A DNA stretch of 64,000 bases from Gracilibacillus kekensis (lineage in GTDB: Bacteria > Bacillota > Bacilli > Bacillales > Amphibacillaceae), in the NCBI RefSeq assembly GCF_900143085.1, contig NZ_FRCZ01000001.1, forward strand, positions 744,001 through 808,000, given 5' to 3'. The stretch's first letter is position 1; each line of letters begins with the position of its first letter. Shown in pieces: positions 36,149-45,463 of the stretch. The notes under the pieces are model-generated. The model made no database searches. It was given only the letters and a program-made list of their open reading frames with translations, and had not been told where the DNA came from. A program made the translations under genes and the position numbers.

Positions 36149-36284
36149 TTATCCATTCATCTTTACTTGTTCAGGCATGATATATGCTGTCTTATTCTTT
36201 ATCATGACATAAATGATGTTCACAAGCCTTCTCAGGATACATATAAGAGCTTGTTTATTTGTTTTGCCTTCTGATAATTTCTTT
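36149..36284 (-). pseudogene. 3' remnant of an IS110-family transposase gene
   Basis: Translates to KKLSEGKTNKQALICILRRL, then VNIIYVMIKNKTAYIMPEQV, closely similar to the last 45 residues of the intact transposase at 30307-31542 (RKLKEGKTKGQALVCIMRRL). It lies directly 5' of cassette F, the same relative place as the intact IS110 to cassette D. Confidence 0.85.
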
Positions 36285-36306
36285 GTAGCCCCACCAACCA
36301 AAAAGA

Positions 36307-36341
36307 AACCTTGAAAGGCATTTAGCCAATCAAGGTTTTTA
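36307..36341 (-). terminator. Main locus terminator (shared cassette type)
   Basis: AACCTTGATTGGC and GCCTTTCAAGGTT hairpin followed by TCTTTTT on the minus strand, five bases after the immunity gene stop codon. Confidence 0.92.
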
Positions 36342-36345
36342 ATAA

Positions 36346-36726
36346 TTAATATTTTTTTAACTCAGCTTCTAAATCTAAGATTAATGTATCAATATCTAAT
36401 ATTGCAGAGTCTAAATTATTCCAAAAAATTGAAGGTTTGATACCATCTGCCTTCATACCAGGTAACCATTCCTGTATAAAGTCCTCAAGTTCTATCTGTT
36501 CTGCTTTATAATTCTTCCATTCATCAACTGCACATAAAATTGCAAATGCTTTTTTCGGCCAAAAGGGCATTAGAGGATTTCCATTATCATCTTCTGAGAT
36601 TGCCCACCCATCATCGAATAATCCCCAAACTTCCTCAAAGTCAGCTACTTTCTTTATAAAGTATTCATACCTTTTTGAAGTAGGGAGTTTACTAACTACT
36701 TCAATCTCTTTATTATTCAATAACAT
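36346..36726 (-). CDS. Immunity protein of the full-length Rhs toxin (DUF2750 type)
   Basis: 126 residues with the DUF2750 pattern: RYEYFIKKVADFEEVWGLFD, DGWAISEDDNGNPLMPFWPK, FAILCAVDEWKNYKAEQIEL. It is acidic and cytoplasmic. It starts eight bases after the stop codon of the 8.2-kb toxin gene and shares its transcript, so the c-di-GMP leader controls both. Immunity function is inferred from position. Confidence 0.85.
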   Translation of the reverse strand: MLLNNKEIEVVSKLPTSKRYEYFIKKVADFEEVWGLFDDGWAISEDDNGNPLMPFWPKKAFAILCAVDEWKNYKAEQIELEDFIQEWLPGMKADGIKPSIFWNNLDSAILDIDTLILDLEAELKKY

Positions 36727-36734
36727 TACCTCCT

Positions 36735-39700
36735 CTATTTTTTCCTCTTTCCATAGCCATCATGTTTATGCTGGGTTCTATGACTTCTTATAGTTTGAAG
36801 ATCACTGTATTCATATCCATAACCTTTTCTTGCTTCATAACCACGTCTATGTGCCAAATTATATCCTTGTGGAACTCTTATATTTTTTCTTTTTCCTAGT
36901 TTTATTTCATTTATATCACGCTTTATTTCACCTCTTAAAGCAGTAGATACTTTATCATCATTCGCAATCTCTTTAAGTCTACTTTGTTTACCTGACCTAC
37001 CATAATTACCCTTACTCCTTGTGGTCTTACTGATATCCGCTACTTTCGATCCGTATTTTATCCCGTTACCCACGTATCCTATAACAGGAACAGCTGCTAA
37101 TGCGGATAACCCTGCATTTTTATAATCTCCCTCTACCGCATAATACAAGGCATTCGCTGAGTCCGCAATGATACCGATTCCCGGAACCAGTCCTGCTGCA
37201 TCTAGTGATCCATGAATAATATCACTGACCTGGACTTTTTGTACCTTTTCTTTCACCCATGACGTCATTTTACCAAACAGAGAGGAAGAGGAATCCTTGG
37301 TATTCTTCGATGGTATCGATGGTTGCGAAACGGTTGGGATGGCGTGATGACCATAACCCGCTCGTATAGAACCAACGACATCCTGTGTCTGCATTGCGCC
37401 TGGCTTGGTCACTTCTCGCATGTAGCTTTTATGCGAAGTAGTAGTCTCCGTGAACAATGTCCTTCGTTCACCCGGTAACGTACCACTTTCCGCTAGGATT
37501 TTCTCAAAATTAGCCTCCATCATGTCTTCGGCAGTAATAATCGTTTGATTTCCTGTTCGAGTTTGCTGATAGTACTCGTGATATTCAGCGTACTCTTCAG
37601 GGTGATTCCACTCAAAACGCTCACCATTCGGAGCATCTGTCCAAATATGCTCGGCCTTATAATACCATGTTTCGGCCTTTACTTCATCCCATGTAATGAT
37701 TTTTTCTTTGTTCGTCGTTTCTTCAACATAATTTTCTGTCCATGAGTTCGATTCATGGTTTTGATAATGATACTCCCAACCTTCGTCATGACGATTATAG
37801 ATTCTTTCCTCCACAAACGATGCATCATGATTTAACACTTCCTGTGGAATATCTCCTTCATGTTTAATGATTTCTGCCGTTCTTCCTGTTGGATCCCAAT
37901 ACTTCATCGGATTGTTCATCACATATGCATAACGGTTTTGAGATAAAGGCTGATCGATTGTACCTTGATACGTATCCTCTTGGAGGAATCGACCAACGGA
38001 TGCATCATAAAAGCGTGCTTGCATATCGATAAGACCGGCATCTTGGTCGAATTGATGTCCGGTATAACTACTTACATTATACGGAGCAGTAATTCCTGCC
38101 GTGATACCACCGAAGGCATCATAGCGGTAGCGCTCAATAATGTCTCCATGACGATCCGTTAATTCGCTCACTGTGGACATCCCGTCATATTGATGGTACA
38201 TCATACCACCTGTGGTCTTCATACTTGGATCATGACCTGGGATGCTTCGACCGTGATAACCAAACATTTTTTGAGAGACGATTCTTTCATTTGGTCCCAC
38301 ATAATATTCTCCATAAGGAGAGCCCGTTTGACTATATTCTTTATGGATACCTGTTGTCATTCCTTGATACAAGTAGTGACTATCCACGACTTCCATCTTC
38401 TGTCTTCCATTACGTTGTTTATGCAATCCCCATGCATTTCCTTGACCTGGGTGCTCATCCCATTTTGGTCCCTTGCCCTTGCCTGGATTTTTATTGGACT
38501 TATTTCCTTTTCCTTGTCCAGGGTATGCTTTTTTCTCTAAACCAATTTTTTTGCCTGGATGCTGGTTTCCTAATGGGTCATCTAATGATCGCCACATACC
38601 ACTTTCTCGGGTTACTTTACGGTCTAAAGCATCATAGCCATAGGTAACATAACTTTCATCGCCAAATAAGACAGACCTTAAACGATTAGTTGCATCATAC
38701 GTATATGTGGTTTCTTCCTCTTCTTTTACTTCTTTAATCAGATTTCCATTCTTGTCATACTCAAATTCGGTTGCCCCTGCCTGTAATAGCTGATTGTTTT
38801 CATTATACGTGTAGGAAATGTTGTCGCCATCCACTGTTTCCGTTAGGCGGTTCCCAACAGCGTCATAGGTATAGCTTATTTTCCTGGCTGGATCCATTAA
38901 ATATTTTGGTTCGTTAAATCCACTGTCGGATGTCTCTTCTTCATTTTCTGCCGCTTCGAGGCTAATCGAACTAAACCAATTGATAAACCCTGACCATATG
39001 TCTTTGATTCCGTTCCAGATACCTTTAAAGAAGTTAGCTATGGCTTGACCAATTTTTTGGAAGAAACCTTGCTTATCCTCTATGTTCTGATCATTTTCTG
39101 TTTTACTCTGTCCTCCGTGAGAATTCTCTCCTGTTGCTTTATCAACACCTTCAGCTGAAGTGTTAACTTCTAATTCGCTGGTCTCTACATCCGTATCTTG
39201 GACAACGTCAGCATCATTAGAAGAACTAGTTGTTTCGGCCAATGATTGCTCTTTTTCTTTTGTATCTTCACTTAAATTATTTACAGCTTCTTCGGTATTT
39301 TCCTCTTCTTCATTACGGTGATGCTTTCGGTTCTCTGGAAAGTTAGGCTCTTCCTTTACCTCTTCTATCTTATCAACAGGATATTGCACTTCTGTCAATC
39401 GATTCAATGCATCATACGAATAATTTGTGATGGCTCCATCCTCTTCGATTAGCTTTACTCGATTACCAGCATCATCATAACTATACGTAAAGGATGAGAT
39501 AACACCATTATCCCCTTGATTCTTTATTGTTTCTAAATGACCATCTGGTGTATAGGATTGTGAAATCGCGTTTCCATTAGCTAAGTGTTGCTCCTCTATA
39601 CGTCCTAATCCATCATATTGAAACGTACTTGTATTTTCATCGGGATCCATCATTTCCGACATAAGGTTCCGTTTATTATACTGATAAGAAATAGTGCGAT

Positions 39701-42700
39701 CCTCACTGTTTGTCATCTCTAGTATATTGCCTACTGCATCGTAAGAAAATGATAACTCTTTATCAATAGTATCATTTCGTTGGACAGTCAAACGGTCTAG
39801 GGCATCATATTCAAAAGTATCCTTCGAATCAGGAGATTCCATCGATACAAGTCGGCCTGCTTTGTCGTAGCTATACGTCTGGTTGAGTCCGTCGATATTT
39901 TTCTCACTAACTTGCCCTCGCTTCGTATAAGCATACTCGATTGATTGTCCATTACGATTCGTTTCTTCCGTAAGCTGGCCTGCCTTATCATATTGATAGT
40001 TGTGCACATTACTTAATCCGTTTACCTCTTGTGTAACACGATTGTTCAAGTCGTAGCTCCACTTTCTCGTATTACCATTTGCATCCGTTGTTTTGGTTAT
40101 ATTTCCAGTAGGATCGTATTGATAAGAGGTCTTACCTTCTAACGGGTCAGCTACACTGACTATCTGATTCAACGCATCATATTCATATTCTGTTGAATGA
40201 CCTAATGGATTGGTTTGAGATAACATGTTTCCTTCCGCATCATAGGCATAATTCCATTCAGAACCACTCGGCATCTCCTCTTTTATCAAACGAGATAGTG
40301 CATCATATTCGTAATTGGTTGTATAACCTAATGAATCGGTCTCTTTTATAATATTACCGGAAGCATCATAATCCCATGATGTTTTATAATCATCGGCATC
40401 TATATATTCAACCAATTGATCTACAGCATCATATTTATATTGCTTCTTATGACCAAGAGCATCTTTTTCCTGTATTAGATTCCCATTCGGATCATACTTA
40501 TAGGAGGTTTCCTCATCCAATGGATCTGTGCTATCGGTAAGCCACCCTTTAGCATTATATTGATAATGCCAAGTTCGTCCATCTTGTGTAGATTGTTCTG
40601 TCATCCTCCCTAATGCATCATATTCATAAGAAGTTTCAAACCCAATTGGATCGACTTCTTTCAATATTTGCCCTTGGGAATTATATCGATAAGATTGAGT
40701 ATTGCCATTTGGGTTTAAAACTTTAGTTATGCGACTTAGTTCATCATATTCATACTGCCACTCTCCACCCTCTGCATCTTTTTCTAATACTGGGTTACCA
40801 AGCGCATCGTACGCATAGTGTATCTCTCCACCTCTCGCATCTGTCACCATGGTTAGACGATAATTATCATCATATTCATAACTAGTCTCTTGTCCAAGTG
40901 GGTTTATTTCTTTGGTTACATTACCTACTCCATCATATTCGTAGCTTGTCTTTTGATTATTCCGATTGATCACAGCCGTCCTATTGTCCATGGCATCGTA
41001 CTCATACTGATACGCATTACCAAGTGGATCAGTCTCCGAAATCGTACGTCCTAACCCATCGTATTGATAAGATGTTGTTTGGCCATCAGCATCCGTTACT
41101 TGTTTTTCTTGATCTAACAAGTCATATTGAATAGAGGTTTGATCGCCTAAACTATTGGTGATAGTAGCAGTTCCGTTCTTTTCCTCAAAACTATAGGTCG
41201 TTGTCTGATCACGGAAATTAGTTTCACTTATTAAACGATTTAATGGATCATAAGTAAAAAATTCTGTATTTCCTAGGACATCAGTATGCTTAACCACATT
41301 ACCTAATGCATCATAAGCAAAAGATTCCTTTTGACCAAGGGCATCCGTTATCTTAATGATCCGACTTAATTCATCATACGCATATGAAGTCGTAGCTCCT
41401 TCTGCATTTGTCACCTCTACAGGTTGACCTAAGGAATCATATTGATATTCTATTTGATTCCCTAAAGCATCTGTGATAGATTCCACTTCACCTAAGTCAG
41501 AATAAGCATACGTTGTTTCATGTCCTTTTGGATTCGTTTCTTTTACTACTTGATCTAATGGATTATACTCCCATTGATAAGCATATCCCATGGCATCTGT
41601 TTGTGATATCTTTCTTCCTACTTTATCATATTGATAGCTGGTTGTATTTCCATTCGGATCTGTCTGTTCTGTCATACGTCCGAGAGCATTATAAGCTAAG
41701 ATCCACTCACCGTTTGAAGGGTCTGTCACCTTACTTACGTTTCCATTCGGAGTATATTGATACTTTGTTGTTTGTCCTAGTGCGTCTACCACTTTCACAA
41801 GTCGACCTGCTGCATCGTAGTCACTTGACGTTGTATTACCTTTAGCATCAGTCACAGAGGTTTGTCTACCTAGTGCATCATACGTATAGGAAGTGATAGC
41901 ACCGCGGTGGTTCTCGATCTCCTTTAATTGACCGAATTGGTCATAACGATAAGATTCCGTTAAACCAAGAGCATTCTTAATCGTTTCTACTCTACCGAGA
42001 GCATCATAGGTATAGGAAGTGGCATTCCCTTCTTCATCCATTTCTTTAACCATTAAATCCTGCTCATTATAACTCCATTCGTATGTATCGCCTAATGGGT
42101 TCTCTTTTTCTACTAATCTACCACGTTCATCGTAAGAAAATGAAGTGACGTGTGCTTTTGGGTTAGTAATCGATGTTAACTGGTTATCTTCATCATATTG
42201 ATAAATGGTCTTCTTAGAGTCTGGTCGTACATACGTCACTTGATTATTTTCTTGATTGTACTGCCATTGATGTGTCCGATTTCCTTTATCGACCATTTTC
42301 GTTAAACGATTAAAGTCATCATAGGTAAAAGAGACCGTTCGATCAATTGGATCTGTTTGTTCTTTTATACGATTTTGTGGATCATAGGCATAAGTGGTGA
42401 CTCCTCCTAAAGGGTTTTTTTCTTCGATTAAACGCCCTGCATTGTCATAGGTATAGCTTGTCACATCACCATTCGGATCCGTCAATTCTGTCATTCTTCC
42501 TTGACCATCGTAGGTAAAGGAAGTGGTTTCTCCAACACCATTTATCTTACTTTTCAGCCAACCAGCTTTATCATACGTATAGTTTTCTACTGCTCCATCT
42601 GGTAATTTCTTTTCAATGAGATTCTGATTCGCATCATATGTATAAGACGTTATCGTTCCCTTTGGATGATGGGTTTCTTCCAATAATCCGACAGTATTAT

Positions 42701-44951
42701 ACACATACTCTGTTTTATTACCATTAGGATCGGTCCATTCCTTCTGACGTCCTGCCGCATCATATTGCCAATAGTTGGTGCGGCCAAACGGATCAATAGA
42801 CTTTGTGCGATTACCTAATCCATCATACGTATAGGACATCGTACGGTCATACTGATCGGTTATTTCCTGAATATTCCCTCGTTTATCATACGTATATTCA
42901 AAACGTTTTTCACTAGTGCCAGCTTTGATTTCAACATTTTTCACCCCAAATGGACCATGACTGTATACAATGGTCTCCATTGGCGCCTCTACTTGAATTA
43001 CTCGACCAAGCTCGTCTCTCGTAAACACAGTAGTTTCATCTTGCGGATTGGTAATTGTTTTTATATAACCTAACTTATTATACGTATAAGCCGTTGTGCC
43101 TGACGGACCTTCTATCTTTTCTATCTGTCCTTTTGAATTATAAAAATAAGTGGTAGTACGGCCTACAGGATCTGTAATAGTTTCCACCTGTCCATTCGCA
43201 TGATACGTATAGCTTGTTTTTACACCATTTCCTGCATCCTCCGTCAATATTTTTCCTTGAGCATTATACGTAAAGGCCACGGTTGTACCATTAGGACGCT
43301 TCTCCTGTGTGACACGTCCAAAATCATTATAAGTATAGCTTGTTTTATGTTGGGAAGGATCTATTACTTCTTCTGTTAACCCTTGATCGTTATATACCAA
43401 CTCGGTTACGTTGTCCTCTTCATCAATTAATTTCGTCATCAAACCTTTTTTATCATATTTAAAGGTCATGGAAATGCCTGTTGCATCTATTCGTTTAATC
43501 AGATTTCCTTGCGTATCATATTCAAAGATTGTTTCTCCACCGAGAGGATCTGTTATTTTGGTAGGTAGTTGCCACTTTTCATGATATTCATAAACGGTTT
43601 TTCCTCCACCTAAATTTACTTGCTCTGTTTGATTACCGTTTTCATCATACGAATAGCTGATCGTCCCTTGTTCTGATTGAATTTTTTTCAAATTGCCATC
43701 AGTATCATAGTTGTAATTGGTAACTGCGCCTAGCGGATTTTGAGTTTTATGTATGTTACCATCTTGGTGTTCATATACCCAGACTTCATCACTGATATCT
43801 GTGACCGTCGTTTTTCCATTAGAGTAAGACAAGTTGAAATAAGTTTCACCAAATAACTGAACACTCGTTACTTGGTTTTCTGTATTATATGAAAATTCAA
43901 ATGTTTTTTGATCTTTTGTTACACTAGTAATGCGATCCGCTGAATCATATCCATATTGAATGATACGACCATCCGCTTGTTTCACTTTCTCTAATCTTCC
44001 TTGCGTATCATATGTATAATCAACGGTGCGGCCAAATGGATCTTTTATTTGATTAATGACTTGGTTATTCCAATCAATCGTGATAGTACGACCAGTAGTA
44101 TCTGTAATAGTCGATACTCTTCCTTGATTATCATACTCATAACGGAAGTTATTCCCATAACGATCTTGATATTGAATCATCTTTCCTGCTTTAGCGTCTT
44201 GTTCATCACGCCATGCAGCATAATAACCATGGTAAGTCATTTTCGTACCATCAGCATGTGTTACCACATATTCCTGCTGATTGACACGTTCAATTGACAT
44301 ATCTTTTTCTGACTTTTCATAATAGCCTTTATCTAACTCATAATTAATCATTGGATCATCGTCATAGCTTGTCACATAGGCATCCTCATCCTCCATGACG
44401 AAAGCGTATGTATGAACACTGCCATCTAACCTACTCTCACCTAGGTCATAACCTGCATACATTTCCAGTCTTGAGTCCATATTAATGTGCCATCCTTGAC
44501 CTAACTCACCGATGCTGTCATCATCTGCTAGGTAGGTTCGTTCAATTAAATAATCCATGCCGATCCCTGGTAAGGATAGATCGGTACTATCCAGCTTTAC
44601 AAACCCTGACATAACATCAACTGGATTTTCAATAGGATAAGATAGCTTATCTGTGGGAGCGGTTGACCCTCTTTGTTGTGGTGCAGTTGTCGGTGCCATG
44701 TTTCCATCCACCGCAGCAGGCATTGGTGGTTGAATATTTTCCATCGGATTCGGTGTTGATATAGGGTCTTGCTCTGTGCGAGGCATAAAATCCATGATAG
44801 AATTTGGATTCATCAAATCAGCAAGCTCATTATCGACATTAGCTGTTGCCTGACTTTGCATATTGTTTGGGTAAATCGGTAGACTTGTAAAAATGATAAT
44901 AAAAACTAATAATAAGACCAAAACCTTCTTCAGTACTCGGAAAAATTCCAT
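36735..44951 (-). CDS. wapA: Secreted WapA-like Rhs/YD-repeat polymorphic toxin
   Basis: 2738 residues. A Sec signal (about 5-32, KKVLVLLLVFIIIFTSLPIY) is followed by a Pro-rich stretch, a DUF6531-like opening (NPVDVMSGFVKLDSTDLSLP) and dozens of YD repeats (about 200-1850) that should form the hollow Rhs shell. An acidic insertion of about 150 residues (1857-2008) and a Gly/Lys/Asn-rich insertion (about 2110-2180) interrupt the end of the shell. The core closes with GLIDMQARFYDASVGRFLQE and PMKYWDPTGR (about 2300-2360). The pre-toxin region (about 2460-2645) holds a hydrophobic AAGLVPGIGIIADSA segment. The tip (2647-2738) has VPQGYNLAHRRGYEARKGYG and HRTQHKHDGYGK, which I recall as toxin type 8 (tentative). 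No LPXTG or cell-wall repeat is visible. AAGGAG precedes the ATG by 12 bases. Confidence 0.93.
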   Translation of the reverse strand: MEFFRVLKKVLVLLLVFIIIFTSLPIYPNNMQSQATANVDNELADLMNPNSIMDFMPRTEQDPISTPNPMENIQPPMPAAVDGNMAPTTAPQQRGSTAPTDKLSYPIENPVDVMSGFVKLDSTDLSLPGIGMDYLIERTYLADDDSIGELGQGWHINMDSRLEMYAGYDLGESRLDGSVHTYAFVMEDEDAYVTSYDDDPMINYELDKGYYEKSEKDMSIERVNQQEYVVTHADGTKMTYHGYYAAWRDEQDAKAGKMIQYQDRYGNNFRYEYDNQGRVSTITDTTGRTITIDWNNQVINQIKDPFGRTVDYTYDTQGRLEKVKQADGRIIQYGYDSADRITSVTKDQKTFEFSYNTENQVTSVQLFGETYFNLSYSNGKTTVTDISDEVWVYEHQDGNIHKTQNPLGAVTNYNYDTDGNLKKIQSEQGTISYSYDENGNQTEQVNLGGGKTVYEYHEKWQLPTKITDPLGGETIFEYDTQGNLIKRIDATGISMTFKYDKKGLMTKLIDEEDNVTELVYNDQGLTEEVIDPSQHKTSYTYNDFGRVTQEKRPNGTTVAFTYNAQGKILTEDAGNGVKTSYTYHANGQVETITDPVGRTTTYFYNSKGQIEKIEGPSGTTAYTYNKLGYIKTITNPQDETTVFTRDELGRVIQVEAPMETIVYSHGPFGVKNVEIKAGTSEKRFEYTYDKRGNIQEITDQYDRTMSYTYDGLGNRTKSIDPFGRTNYWQYDAAGRQKEWTDPNGNKTEYVYNTVGLLEETHHPKGTITSYTYDANQNLIEKKLPDGAVENYTYDKAGWLKSKINGVGETTSFTYDGQGRMTELTDPNGDVTSYTYDNAGRLIEEKNPLGGVTTYAYDPQNRIKEQTDPIDRTVSFTYDDFNRLTKMVDKGNRTHQWQYNQENNQVTYVRPDSKKTIYQYDEDNQLTSITNPKAHVTSFSYDERGRLVEKENPLGDTYEWSYNEQDLMVKEMDEEGNATSYTYDALGRVETIKNALGLTESYRYDQFGQLKEIENHRGAITSYTYDALGRQTSVTDAKGNTTSSDYDAAGRLVKVVDALGQTTKYQYTPNGNVSKVTDPSNGEWILAYNALGRMTEQTDPNGNTTSYQYDKVGRKISQTDAMGYAYQWEYNPLDQVVKETNPKGHETTYAYSDLGEVESITDALGNQIEYQYDSLGQPVEVTNAEGATTSYAYDELSRIIKITDALGQKESFAYDALGNVVKHTDVLGNTEFFTYDPLNRLISETNFRDQTTTYSFEEKNGTATITNSLGDQTSIQYDLLDQEKQVTDADGQTTSYQYDGLGRTISETDPLGNAYQYEYDAMDNRTAVINRNNQKTSYEYDGVGNVTKEINPLGQETSYEYDDNYRLTMVTDARGGEIHYAYDALGNPVLEKDAEGGEWQYEYDELSRITKVLNPNGNTQSYRYNSQGQILKEVDPIGFETSYEYDALGRMTEQSTQDGRTWHYQYNAKGWLTDSTDPLDEETSYKYDPNGNLIQEKDALGHKKQYKYDAVDQLVEYIDADDYKTSWDYDASGNIIKETDSLGYTTNYEYDALSRLIKEEMPSGSEWNYAYDAEGNMLSQTNPLGHSTEYEYDALNQIVSVADPLEGKTSYQYDPTGNITKTTDANGNTRKWSYDLNNRVTQEVNGLSNVHNYQYDKAGQLTEETNRNGQSIEYAYTKRGQVSEKNIDGLNQTYSYDKAGRLVSMESPDSKDTFEYDALDRLTVQRNDTIDKELSFSYDAVGNILEMTNSEDRTISYQYNKRNLMSEMMDPDENTSTFQYDGLGRIEEQHLANGNAISQSYTPDGHLETIKNQGDNGVISSFTYSYDDAGNRVKLIEEDGAITNYSYDALNRLTEVQYPVDKIEEVKEEPNFPENRKHHRNEEEENTEEAVNNLSEDTKEKEQSLAETTSSSNDADVVQDTDVETSELEVNTSAEGVDKATGENSHGGQSKTENDQNIEDKQGFFQKIGQAIANFFKGIWNGIKDIWSGFINWFSSISLEAAENEEETSDSGFNEPKYLMDPARKISYTYDAVGNRLTETVDGDNISYTYNENNQLLQAGATEFEYDKNGNLIKEVKEEEETTYTYDATNRLRSVLFGDESYVTYGYDALDRKVTRESGMWRSLDDPLGNQHPGKKIGLEKKAYPGQGKGNKSNKNPGKGKGPKWDEHPGQGNAWGLHKQRNGRQKMEVVDSHYLYQGMTTGIHKEYSQTGSPYGEYYVGPNERIVSQKMFGYHGRSIPGHDPSMKTTGGMMYHQYDGMSTVSELTDRHGDIIERYRYDAFGGITAGITAPYNVSSYTGHQFDQDAGLIDMQARFYDASVGRFLQEDTYQGTIDQPLSQNRYAYVMNNPMKYWDPTGRTAEIIKHEGDIPQEVLNHDASFVEERIYNRHDEGWEYHYQNHESNSWTENYVEETTNKEKIITWDEVKAETWYYKAEHIWTDAPNGERFEWNHPEEYAEYHEYYQQTRTGNQTIITAEDMMEANFEKILAESGTLPGERRTLFTETTTSHKSYMREVTKPGAMQTQDVVGSIRAGYGHHAIPTVSQPSIPSKNTKDSSSSLFGKMTSWVKEKVQKVQVSDIIHGSLDAAGLVPGIGIIADSANALYYAVEGDYKNAGLSALAAVPVIGYVGNGIKYGSKVADISKTTRSKGNYGRSGKQSRLKEIANDDKVSTALRGEIKRDINEIKLGKRKNIRVPQGYNLAHRRGYEARKGYGYEYSDLQTIRSHRTQHKHDGYGKRKK

Positions 44952-45024
44952 ACAAAATACAAGCTCCTTTTTCTCTGATTTATCTAGGAGGTTTTTCTAG
45001 TTGAGTTAGTATACTTTCTAAAAC

Positions 45025-45064
45025 ATAAAAAAGCACTCTAAGCTTATAACAACTTAGAATGCTT
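45025..45064 (-). terminator. Expression-platform terminator of the c-di-GMP riboswitch
   Basis: On the minus strand AAGCATTCTAAG pairs with CTTAGAGTGCTT, and the T run TTTTTT follows. It lies ten bases after the aptamer and 75 bases before the wapA start codon. Confidence 0.9.
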
Positions 45065-45074
45065 CCATACTTCT

Positions 45075-45168
45075 TCATAGCAGCCCAGCCGTCATAACAT
45101 TTTTCAATGTTTTAGACCTGTGGTTTTGCGCCCTTACCTTTCGATAAGTTTGCCAAACGGGGTACAAA
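45075..45168 (-). promoter_or_regulatory. Cyclic-di-GMP-I (GEMM-I) riboswitch before the Rhs toxin gene
   Basis: On the minus strand the class-I hallmarks occur in order: GGCAAACTTATC with GAAA tetraloop and GGTAAGG closing the first stem, GGGCGCAAAACCACAGGTCT then AAA, the variable second stem ACATT..AATGT, and ATGACGGCTGGGCTGC. The GCAAAC entry, the GNRA loop with its receptor and the ACGCAAA-type junction match the GEMM-I consensus. A terminator follows at once, so ligand binding should switch transcription of wapA and its immunity gene; the direction cannot be read safely by eye. Confidence 0.92.
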
Positions 45169-45213
45169 TGACTTAGTATCCCGTATTTATTCGCTTCTGA
45201 TTACATGACTATA

Positions 45214-45242
45214 ATCTTACTAATGATACACATGTAAGTCAA
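45214..45242 (-). promoter_or_regulatory. Promoter of the riboswitch-wapA transcript
   Basis: Minus-strand TTGACT (45237-45242) and TAAGAT (45214-45219) with 17 bases between. The start would fall about 40 bases before the aptamer. The rest of the gap to 45463 is AT-rich with nothing I recognise. Confidence 0.72.
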
Positions 45243-45463
45243 TATACATATGAGTAATTAAATAACAAAAGGTTCAAAAGTCTCTTATTAAGCCCTTTTA
45301 TTTCCATTTTATGAACTGTTCAGAACGGCATATATCTGAATGTTTAATTAACTTTTAATTTATTATGAAAGTGAGAAGATGTTTTGAATTACTATTTAGA
45401 AAAATCGCCTTTATTTTTTCTAAATTTGATCAGTTATTATAACCGATGGACAACATCTCATTA

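Noticed and set aside
38190-38647. Plus-strand open frames opposite the Rhs linker
   Set aside because: Antisense to clear Rhs coding sequence, without ribosome binding sites; they arise from the biased codons of the Gly/Lys/Asn-rich segment.
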